Shown here in pieces: positions 1-5,325 of a stretch of 5,325 nt of DNA. The notes under the pieces are model-generated. The model was not told the origin of the DNA and ran no database searches. It saw nothing but the letters and a program-made list of their open reading frames with translations. Positions within the stretch are counted from its first letter, which is position 1, and each line of letters starts with the position of its first letter. This DNA is from UBA6264 sp964531505. Its GTDB lineage: Bacteria > Patescibacteriota > Patescibacteriia > UBA2591 > UBA6264. The stretch is taken from positions 1 through 5,325 of the forward strand of contig CAZHDT010000032.1 of the NCBI GenBank assembly GCA_964531505.1. Reading direction: 5' to 3'. A program made the translations under genes and the position numbers.

Positions 1-41
1 AGCCCGCTGGATTTCTTTTATTTTAAATAATCAGGATTTTT

Positions 42-1589
42 TTAATAAATTTTTGTTAAATCAATGCCAGTATAATAATATTTTAAAATTTGAGAATAAT
101 TGGCGCCTTGATTTGCTGCGACAATTCCACCAATCTGTGGCATTCCGACTCCGTGTCCCAACATTGTTTTCCCTTGTCCAGGCGGATCGTTTTTCGCTTT
201 TAAATAAGGAACCGGGTCGCGGGTCATATAAGCCTTTTCCGAGTCCCTGGTTTTTCCATCGCTCTGGGCAAAATAATAAGCGGAAATAGGCTCATTAGCA
301 TAAGTGGCAATAATGCCTTTTGTTTGTTCTACAGCAACCAAAGCATTAGGACCTCTTAATTCTTTTTTATAACCGCGGTAGACTTGATCGGCCTGGGTCG
401 CCATAACCGTAAAAAACGGGTCTCCATTAGTTGTATTAGTATATTTATGATTGTAATAACGGAACATGGCATAAGTGCGGCCAGCAATGCTTTGTGCTTT
501 TAAAAATTCTGAATGAGAAGAGTCTCCCACTTCAGATAAACCTCTTAAATATTCTTCCATTGGAAGTTTATTAATTAGCCATAATCTTTTAGTGCTGGAA
601 TTATATTTCAATTCTAAAGAAGTTCTAAATTCATTATCATTAACATCCGCGCCCCAAAACGGTCCGTTTTTCCAAGAATCAATGCGAAAAATAACTGGCT
701 CAGATGATTTTAAAACTAAAGGAGAATCAGTCATTAAAAGTCGTTTTCCTTGGCTGTCGTTAACAAAAAAATAGCCAGAGTCAAAATTATAATCGATTTC
801 AATCATTTCTCCGCCGGTATTGCGGACTAAAAGTTTTTCAAATTGGTCATAAAGATTATAAGTAGTATTATTTAAAGTTAAGATTTTAAAGGGTAAATAA
901 TCAGTTTTTTCTTTTTTCTCAACATAAATCAAGCCGACTTCTATGTCCGGCCCCTGTTCGAGATTTTGCCAGCGATAGTTGGAAACAATATTAATATCGG
1001 CTGGCACGCTTTGCCACCAAATTTCATTTGATTCACTGGGGGTAGATGTTGATGGGAGTGTTGGTGTTGGAGTGGGGGTAGGAGTAGGAGTTGGCGTAGG
1101 AGTTGGTTCAGAGTTAACAATTCCATTGCCGGAAACATGTACCGCGACTTCTATTTCTCCTCCAGGAATCGGATTTGAACCGGCGTAAAGTTGAAAAGTC
1201 TCCCAATGAAGCCCATCTTGCTTTGGCGCGTTTAAATTAAATCTAAATAAAGCTTCATCGCCGGGGAAAATAGTGGAAACAGGATTAACTCGGTTTGGAA
1301 TATAATAACTATACCAAGTGGGATGGGAAAGTTTGCTTTTCATTCCTGAAACAGTTCTTAAAACTACAGCCTCGGGGCCAAAACCAGACCAGCTTTCTTC
1401 TCCAACATTTTTAAATTTAACCCAAAATTCCAAATCTTGCCCGGCATTTAGTTTCGGAATATCGGCGCAGCTTTGTTCTATTCTTTCCGCTTGATATTTT
1501 GTTTGGGCAGAAGCCGGAATAATAAATATTAAAAATGTTAAAATAAATAATGGGATAAAAAAAACAAAATTTTTGCGATTTATTTTCAT
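42..1589 (-). CDS. Secreted SpoIID/LytB-domain protein with NBR1-like Ig module and Pro-Thr linker
   Basis: Predicted exported cell-wall protein of 515 residues. Residues 1-28 form a signal peptide: basic MKINRK, a hydrophobic core at about 8-25, and an A26-S27-A28 cleavage site. There is no lipobox cysteine. Residues about 33-153 resemble the NBR1-like Ig fold (FKNVGEESW at 59-67, HPTWY at 89-93, PGDEALFRF at 109-117, then AP..DGLHWETF). A Pro-Thr linker spans 161-185. From about 218 to 512 lies an SpoIID/LytB domain: INKLPMEEYLRG (339-350), candidate catalytic Glu353, KAQSIAGRTYAM (364-375), ATQADQVYRGY (397-407) and GHGVGMPQ (478-485). SpoIID of spore formers is a lytic transglycosylase cutting denuded peptidoglycan, and LytB-type relatives enhance amidases. 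Activity here is inferred; the role is probably wall remodelling rather than sporulation. An in-frame TAG two codons upstream makes this ATG the first possible one. No Shine-Dalgarno is visible. It is transcribed divergently from the flippase operon. Confidence 0.9.
   Translation of the reverse strand: MKINRKNFVFFIPLFILTFLIFIIPASAQTKYQAERIEQSCADIPKLNAGQDLEFWVKFKNVGEESWSGFGPEAVVLRTVSGMKSKLSHPTWYSYYIPNRVNPVSTIFPGDEALFRFNLNAPKQDGLHWETFQLYAGSNPIPGGEIEVAVHVSGNGIVNSEPTPTPTPTPTPTPTPTLPSTSTPSESNEIWWQSVPADINIVSNYRWQNLEQGPDIEVGLIYVEKKEKTDYLPFKILTLNNTTYNLYDQFEKLLVRNTGGEMIEIDYNFDSGYFFVNDSQGKRLLMTDSPLVLKSSEPVIFRIDSWKNGPFWGADVNDNEFRTSLELKYNSSTKRLWLINKLPMEEYLRGLSEVGDSSHSEFLKAQSIAGRTYAMFRYYNHKYTNTTNGDPFFTVMATQADQVYRGYKKELRGPNALVAVEQTKGIIATYANEPISAYYFAQSDGKTRDSEKAYMTRDPVPYLKAKNDPPGQGKTMLGHGVGMPQIGGIVAANQGANYSQILKYYYTGIDLTKIY
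1059..1106 (-). repeat. Imperfect hexanucleotide tandem repeat encoding (Pro-Thr)8
   Basis: Eight consecutive 6-bp units, each coding Pro-Thr on the minus strand (residues 162-177 of the SpoIID-domain protein). The units vary mainly at third codon positions, so the repeat is better conserved as protein than as DNA. It forms an extended linker between the Ig-like module and the SpoIID domain. Because the unit is two codons long, gain or loss of a unit would change linker length without shifting the frame. The plus strand of this stretch reads as a Gly-Val repeat, which is only a shadow. Confidence 0.9.
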
Positions 1590-1596
1590 AATCTAT

Positions 1597-1624
1597 ATTT
1601 TAATAGAAAATAAAGAAGCGTCAA
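1597..1624 (-). promoter_or_regulatory. Predicted sigma70-type promoter of the SpoIID-domain gene, leaderless
   Basis: On the minus strand a -35 TTGACG (1619-1624) and a -10 TAAAAT (1597-1602) are separated by 16 bp. Seven bases lie between the -10 and the ATG at 1589, so transcription would start at or next to the start codon. This agrees with the absence of a Shine-Dalgarno sequence. The background is AT-rich, so the -10 alone would be weak evidence. The -35 match (five of six to TTGACA), the spacing and the placement support it together. Confidence 0.6.
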
Positions 1625-1647
1625 GAACAAACTTGATAATCCTTGAT
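1621..1647. repeat. Three CTTGA motifs phased by about one helical turn between divergent promoters
   Basis: CTTGA occurs on the minus strand at 1621-1625 and on the plus strand at 1632-1636 and 1642-1646. The last two copies extend to CTTGAT and are exactly 10 bp apart. The first two form an inverted repeat (TCAAG-N6-CTTGA) that contains the core of both -35 hexamers. This may be an operator, or simply the two -35 elements plus one chance copy. The regulator, if there is one, is not identifiable here. Confidence 0.4.
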
Positions 1648-1660
1648 TTTATGATATGAT
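1633..1660 (+). promoter_or_regulatory. Predicted extended -10 promoter of the flippase operon, leaderless
   Basis: A -35 TTGATA (1633-1638) and a -10 TATGAT (1655-1660) are separated by 16 bp. The -10 is preceded by TGA (1652-1654), giving the extended TGn motif. Seven bases lie between the -10 and the flippase ATG at 1668, so the transcript would begin at about the start codon. No Shine-Dalgarno precedes the gene. This is the only convincing promoter seen for the three plus-strand genes. Confidence 0.7.
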
Positions 1661-1667
1661 TTAAAAT

Positions 1668-3113
1668 ATGAGCGCGGTAAAAAAAATAGCTTCTAATTTT
1701 ATAATTCAAGTAGCGGGCCGAATTTTAGCTTTGATATTGGGTCTTTTTATTATTGGTTTAATGATGCGTTATCTTGGACCCCAAAATTACGGCTATTATT
1801 CCATCGCGATTTCTTTTCTTCAAGTTTTTGGAATTATTGCCGACTTCGGGCTCTATCTGATAACTTTACGTTATTTAGGAGAAGTGGAAAATATAAAAGA
1901 AGAAGAAAGAAAAAAAAGAGTCAGTTATGTCATGAATAATATTTTTACATTACGGGTTCTCTCCGCGCTGGTTTTTTATGGCGGAGCCTTCTTTTTAAGT
2001 TTTTTGTTTAATTATCCTTTAGCAGTTAAAACCGCAGTTGGAATTCTTTCAGGGTCATTGTTTTTTTGTACCCTAATTCAAACCCTTTCCGCTTTTTATC
2101 AGCAAACTTTTAAGACAAAGAAAATTTTTATTGGCGAGGTATTGGGGAAAATTGTTACCTTGGGTTTAATGATTTGGTTTGTTAAAAGCGATTACGGCTT
2201 TTTTTCAATCGTCAGCGTTTTTGTTTTAGGGAATTTGATAAATTTTTTAGTTTTATTTTTATCAGCCCGAAAACAAATTTCTTTAAAATTTGATTTTGAT
2301 TTTTCTTTTTGGCTGGAGATAATAAAGAAATCATGGCCGGTAGGGTTGGCAATCGTTTTAAATGTTTTTTATTTTAAAATGGATACTCTAATTTTATCTT
2401 TTTACGAGCCAGCGGAAGCAGTTGGTTTTTACGGCGGTTGTTATCGGATTTTGGAAGTTTTAATTACCATTCCTCCCCTATTCCTTGGTTTAGTTTTACC
2501 TCGCTTAGTCCAGTTTTATCGCGCCAAAGACTCAATAAATTTTAAAAAGTTTTTTCAAAAAAGTTTTGATTTTTTACTGATGCTCGCATTGCCTTTAACT
2601 GCTGGTGGTTTTGTTTTGGGGAAAAGGATTATGATTTTGTTGGGTGGTTCAAAATTCGCTCCTGCGGGGGGAATTTTAAGGGTGGTAATTTTTGCTTGCG
2701 GAATTTTATTTGTTGGAGAATTATTTAAGCAAATTGCCGTTGGGTTGGGAAAGCAAAAACAAATTTTGCCATTCTATTTTTTAACCGCGGTAATTTCTTT
2801 AATCGGTTATTTTATTTTTATTCCAAAATATTCTTATTGGGGCGCGGCCGGAATTACTATTTTTAGCGAAGCCTTAATGTTTATTTTTTCCTTAGGTTTA
2901 TTTTATAAAACAACTAATATTTTACCCCAAATGAAGTTTTTTTTAAAAAGTTTGGGAGCCACTTTAATTATGACGCTGTTCCTTTTTTGTTTAATTAGTT
3001 GGAATTTGTTTTTACTTATTTTGACTGGCATAGTGATTTATTTTGTTATCCTTTATTTATTCAAGGGATTTGATAAAGAATTAATTAAAGAAGTAGTTAA
3101 AATAAAATGGTAA
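1668..3113 (+). CDS. Wzx/RfbX-type polysaccharide flippase (MOP superfamily membrane protein)
   Basis: Integral membrane protein of 481 residues, expected to move undecaprenyl-type lipid-linked oligosaccharide from the cytoplasmic to the outer face of the membrane. The N-terminus is typical of the family: a short amphipathic start, a first hydrophobic helix at about 11-32, then RYLGPQNYGYYSIAISF (34-50) and ADFGL (58-62). A second family-like block with charges embedded in membrane segments is FYFKMDTLILSFYEPAEAVG (234-253), followed by FYGGCYRILE (254-263). Hydrophobic segments recur to the C-terminus, consistent with the 12-14 helices usual for MOP flippases, and the length is normal. An in-frame TAA two codons upstream excludes an earlier start. 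It is first gene of a likely operon, with its stop codon lying inside the start of the next gene (ATGGTAA). The transported glycan cannot be inferred. Teichuronic or other polysaccharide exporters of the same superfamily are the alternative. Confidence 0.92.
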   Translation: MSAVKKIASNFIIQVAGRILALILGLFIIGLMMRYLGPQNYGYYSIAISFLQVFGIIADFGLYLITLRYLGEVENIKEEERKKRVSYVMNNIFTLRVLSALVFYGGAFFLSFLFNYPLAVKTAVGILSGSLFFCTLIQTLSAFYQQTFKTKKIFIGEVLGKIVTLGLMIWFVKSDYGFFSIVSVFVLGNLINFLVLFLSARKQISLKFDFDFSFWLEIIKKSWPVGLAIVLNVFYFKMDTLILSFYEPAEAVGFYGGCYRILEVLITIPPLFLGLVLPRLVQFYRAKDSINFKKFFQKSFDFLLMLALPLTAGGFVLGKRIMILLGGSKFAPAGGILRVVIFACGILFVGELFKQIAVGLGKQKQILPFYFLTAVISLIGYFIFIPKYSYWGAAGITIFSEALMFIFSLGLFYKTTNILPQMKFFLKSLGATLIMTLFLFCLISWNLFLLILTGIVIYFVILYLFKGFDKELIKEVVKIKW

Positions 3114-4405
3114 TCGCGATTTTTTTAATAATTTATTTAATTGTTTCTTGGTTTAGGCCGAAATTTGGCTTAGCTTTACTTTTGGCTATCTTGCCAAGCT
3201 ATCAAATTAAATTCCAAATTTTTAATATTCCATTTACTTTTTTGGAAGCAATGATTTTGGGATTATTTTTAGTTTTCTTAATTCAAAACGCGAAAGATAT
3301 TTTTAAAAACAAAGAAAAAGTTTTAGCGAACTGGTCATTTCCGATTTTTATTTTTTTAATTATCGCCACTGGCGCGATGTTTTTATCACCTGATTTAAAA
3401 GCAGGGGCCGGAGTTTGGCGCGCTTATTTTATTGAACCGATTTTATTTTTATTAACATTTTGTGGATTGGTTAAAAGTAAAAAGGATTTGAAAATTATCG
3501 GGTTGGGGGCGGCTATTTCGGTAATTTATCTTTCCTTTTTTGCTTTTTTTCAAAAATTTGTTGGTCAAGGAATTTGGAGTGAGGAGGTTTGGGCGGGCAA
3601 GCAGATTTTTCGGGTTTCTAGTTTATATCCTCATCCTAATTTTTTAGGATTATTTTTAGGACCAATGATTTTTCTCGGATTAGGCGCGATTCTTCATTTT
3701 ATTAAAAATAAAAAAACCGCTTTTGTTTTGGGAATACTATTTTTTCTTTTGTCATTTTTAGCCTTGATTTTCGCCATGTCCGAAGGAGCGATAATCGGGG
3801 TTTTAACCGGCTTAATTGTTTGGATTTTAAGTTTTAAGAAATTTAGAAAAAAGATTACTGTCGGTTTAGTAATTCTAATTATTTTAATTTTTCTTTTTCC
3901 TGCTTCCCGCGCTTATTTTTTAGAAAAAGCGCTGTTGCAGGATTTATCCGGCCAGTTGCGGATTAATATTTGGCGTGGAGCAAGCGAGTTAATAAAAACC
4001 AGTCCTTTAATTGGGGTTGGATTAGATGGTTATGAAAAATTGATTTCAGATTTTCAAATTAATTTCTATGAAACCGCTCAAGGTGAGAAAGTTTTTGTTT
4101 TTCCTCAACCCTATCCCCATAATTTATTTTTAACATTATGGCTGGAATTGGGATTTTTGGGATTACTTGTTTTTATTTGGTTAATTATTAAGTTTTTTTT
4201 AATTGGAATTAAACTTTTTAAAAAAGAGCCGATTTTAATCGGGTCTTTAATGGCGGCGATGATTGCGATTTTGACGCATGGTTTAGTTGATACGCCGTAT
4301 TTTAAAAATGATTTGGCGATTGTTTTTTGGTTGATTATCGGCGTAGAAATTATTTTAAATAAATTAAGCAAAAAAGATTATGGAAGAGAAGTATTGGGAA
4401 AATAA
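3107..4405 (+). CDS. O-antigen ligase/polymerase (Wzy_C) family membrane protein
   Basis: Polytopic membrane protein of 432 residues in the WaaL/Wzy/PglL superfamily, which polymerises lipid-linked glycan or transfers it to a lipid or protein acceptor outside the membrane. Hydrophobic segments run from residue 2 to about 265 and from about 340 to 417. A large hydrophilic loop (about 267-340) between them is expected to face outward. Family hallmarks are SSLYPHPNFLGLF (171-183), RINIWRGASELIKTSPLIGVGLDGY split as RINIW (285-289) and SPLIGVGLDGY (299-309), YPHNLFLTLWLELGFLGLL (336-354, His338 candidate functional residue) and HGLVDTPYF (391-399). Sequence alone does not separate ligase, polymerase and protein O-oligosaccharyltransferase. 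It overlaps the flippase by 7 nt and the hydrolase by 26 nt, implying coupled translation. An in-frame TAA lies three codons upstream of the ATG, and no Shine-Dalgarno is visible. Confidence 0.85.
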   Translation: MVIAIFLIIYLIVSWFRPKFGLALLLAILPSYQIKFQIFNIPFTFLEAMILGLFLVFLIQNAKDIFKNKEKVLANWSFPIFIFLIIATGAMFLSPDLKAGAGVWRAYFIEPILFLLTFCGLVKSKKDLKIIGLGAAISVIYLSFFAFFQKFVGQGIWSEEVWAGKQIFRVSSLYPHPNFLGLFLGPMIFLGLGAILHFIKNKKTAFVLGILFFLLSFLALIFAMSEGAIIGVLTGLIVWILSFKKFRKKITVGLVILIILIFLFPASRAYFLEKALLQDLSGQLRINIWRGASELIKTSPLIGVGLDGYEKLISDFQINFYETAQGEKVFVFPQPYPHNLFLTLWLELGFLGLLVFIWLIIKFFLIGIKLFKKEPILIGSLMAAMIAILTHGLVDTPYFKNDLAIVFWLIIGVEIILNKLSKKDYGREVLGK

Positions 4406-5243
4406 AGAAGTAAAAATATATTACGAAGTTGAAAAAAGGGATTTAATGTTTGTTTATCTACATGGTTCTGGTTGCAATCATACAATTTTTAACCCTTATC
4501 GTGAATATTTTAAGGAACTGGGGGTGGGATTTTTATCAATTGATCAGCGGGGCAATGGCAAATCAACCCATTTTATTTCTGAAAAAGAATATGTTTTAGA
4601 AAACTATGTTTCTGATTTGGAGAAAATTATAGAAAAAGAAGAAATAGAGAAAGCGATTTTGGTTGGCCATTCTTTAGGCACAATGGTGGCACAGAGTTAT
4701 GCTATTAAACATCCGGAAAAGGTTTTGGCGCTGGCTTTAATATCTCCTTCTTATAATTTTAAAAAAACATTTGAGAGGGATTTGGCGAGAAAAGCTTTTT
4801 TAGATTTAGATTGTTTGACTCGACAGTTGTTTACTCGCTATAATCAAGTAGGAACGTTGGGAAATTTTCATCGAAAGCAATATTATCCAGATTATAGCCA
4901 AAAAAAATTTGTGGAAATGAATGATTGGGAGTTTTTAAAAGAAACTTATCGGGAAAATACCTACCAAAATGTCAGGGCAATTCAAGCAGTAGGACGGGCG
5001 TTAATGAAATGGGACTTAGAAAAAGAAATTCCGCAAATTAAGTGCCCGACTTTGATTATTCATGGAACTTACGATCAATTAGTGCCGATAAAAACCGCTT
5101 ACGAGCTTTACGAAATGATTCCTAAAGCGGAAAAACCAATAATCATCCCAAGTTTGACCCACAGTCTTGTTTTTCGTTATCCCAAATTAATGATTAAAAA
5201 CATCGAAGAATTTTTAATTGAAAAAGGAATTTTAAAAAGATAA
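4380..5243 (+). CDS. Alpha/beta hydrolase with complete Ser-Asp-His triad, substrate unknown
   Basis: Cytoplasmic-type alpha/beta hydrolase of 287 residues without signal peptide or membrane segment. HGSG (28-31) is the oxyanion-loop motif and DQRGNGKS (55-62) is the usual D-x-RG-x-GxS block after strand 4. GHSLG (96-100) is the nucleophile elbow with Ser98, HGTYDQLVP (228-236) supplies Asp232, and SLTHSLVF (258-265) supplies His261. Residues about 125-215 form a helical cap that would set specificity. The family spans esterases, lipases, peptidases and haloperoxidases, and nothing here selects one. The first ATG after an in-frame TAA (4365-4367) is used; a later ATG at 4446 would delete the first strands of the fold. 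It overlaps the Wzy_C gene by 26 nt, which suggests co-expression and perhaps a role in processing glycan or lipid precursors. That role is inference only. Confidence 0.9.
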   Translation: MEEKYWENKEVKIYYEVEKRDLMFVYLHGSGCNHTIFNPYREYFKELGVGFLSIDQRGNGKSTHFISEKEYVLENYVSDLEKIIEKEEIEKAILVGHSLGTMVAQSYAIKHPEKVLALALISPSYNFKKTFERDLARKAFLDLDCLTRQLFTRYNQVGTLGNFHRKQYYPDYSQKKFVEMNDWEFLKETYRENTYQNVRAIQAVGRALMKWDLEKEIPQIKCPTLIIHGTYDQLVPIKTAYELYEMIPKAEKPIIIPSLTHSLVFRYPKLMIKNIEEFLIEKGILKR

Positions 5244-5275
5244 GAAATAGTTTTTTGAAAAATAAAATATATTTT

Positions 5276-5325
5276 GGAGAGGTACCGAAGTGGTCATAAC
5301 GGAGCCGCCTCGAAAGCGGTTAGCC
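5276..5325 (+). tRNA. tRNA-Ser (anticodon CGA), 5' part, cut by window end
   Basis: The 5' acceptor strand GGAGAGG (5276-5282) is followed by TA and a D arm with stem CCG/CGG (5285-5287 with 5300-5302). The anticodon stem GCCGC/GCGGT (5304-5308 with 5316-5320) closes a seven-base loop, CTCGAAA, with anticodon CGA at 5311-5313, which reads UCG. TAGCC at 5321-5325 opens the variable arm, which is long in serine tRNAs. The rest of that arm, the T arm and the 3' acceptor strand lie beyond the window, so the acceptor pairing cannot be checked. Only 32 bases separate it from the hydrolase stop. No hairpin terminator is visible in that gap, so read-through from the operon is possible. Confidence 0.9.

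Noticed and set aside
1..30. Possible tail of an upstream plus-strand gene (nine sense codons, then TAA)
   Set aside because: Nine codons before a stop are too few to distinguish from chance, and another frame is also open across the edge.
1..41. Terminator for the SpoIID-domain gene
   Set aside because: The 41 bases downstream of the stop show only short AT palindromes and no stable hairpin. A terminator may lie outside the window.
53..289. Plus-strand open frame of 78 codons at the window start
   Set aside because: It lies opposite the conserved C-terminal SpoIID motifs, has an unlikely composition and no initiation signal, so it is a shadow frame.
979..1188. Plus-strand open frame with a Gly-Val repeat
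   Set aside because: It is the reverse reading of the Pro-Thr linker codons inside the SpoIID-domain gene. It has no start signal and no other protein-like features.
4111..4371. Minus-strand open frame of 86 codons
   Set aside because: It lies opposite the conserved YPHN and HGLVD region of the Wzy_C gene. The lysine- and asparagine-rich translation is expected from antisense of AT-rich membrane codons.
5263..5275. TAAAAT at 5263-5268, also 7 nt before the tRNA 5' end, as a tRNA promoter
   Set aside because: No acceptable -35 is seen 16-18 bp upstream, and TAAAAT is frequent in such AT-rich sequence. It could still be a weak -10, but the evidence is insufficient.
5244..5275. T-run after the hydrolase gene as an intrinsic terminator
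   Set aside because: The run of six Ts is not preceded by a GC-containing stem-loop. The only self-complementarity is A/T with almost no loop.

Overview
The window is AT-rich bacterial DNA with four complete protein genes and the 5' part of a serine tRNA. All four genes end in TAA, and TGA is nowhere needed as a sense codon, so the standard bacterial code fits. None of the four has a recognisable Shine-Dalgarno sequence. Together with an SpoIID-type secreted protein carrying an Ig-like N-terminal module and a Pro-Thr linker, this resembles candidate phyla radiation bacteria (Patescibacteria, perhaps Parcubacteria). That placement is inference from style and gene families; no ribosomal marker is present.

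Layout. Positions 42-1589 (minus strand) encode a 515-residue exported protein: signal peptide, NBR1-like Ig module, (Pro-Thr)8 linker, then an SpoIID/LytB peptidoglycan-acting domain. A 78-bp intergenic region (1590-1667) separates it from three plus-strand genes. That region holds two back-to-back sigma70-like promoters, each with a 16-bp spacer and each ending 7 nt before a start codon. Both transcripts are therefore predicted to be leaderless. The plus-strand genes overlap one another and look like one operon: a Wzx/RfbX-type polysaccharide flippase (1668-3113), an O-antigen ligase/polymerase (Wzy_C) family membrane protein (3107-4405) and an alpha/beta hydrolase with an intact Ser-Asp-His triad (4380-5243). 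A tRNA-Ser(CGA) starts at 5276 and is cut by the window end.

How they may work together. The flippase would move lipid-linked glycan across the membrane, and the Wzy_C protein would polymerise it or transfer it to an acceptor outside. The hydrolase has no export signal and an unknown substrate. The divergent SpoIID protein acts in or on the cell wall. The region therefore looks like a cell-surface module. No glycosyltransferases are in view, so the glycan must be built by genes elsewhere. The most unusual features are the compact divergent leaderless promoter region with three helically phased CTTGA motifs, and the variant active-site region of the SpoIID domain.
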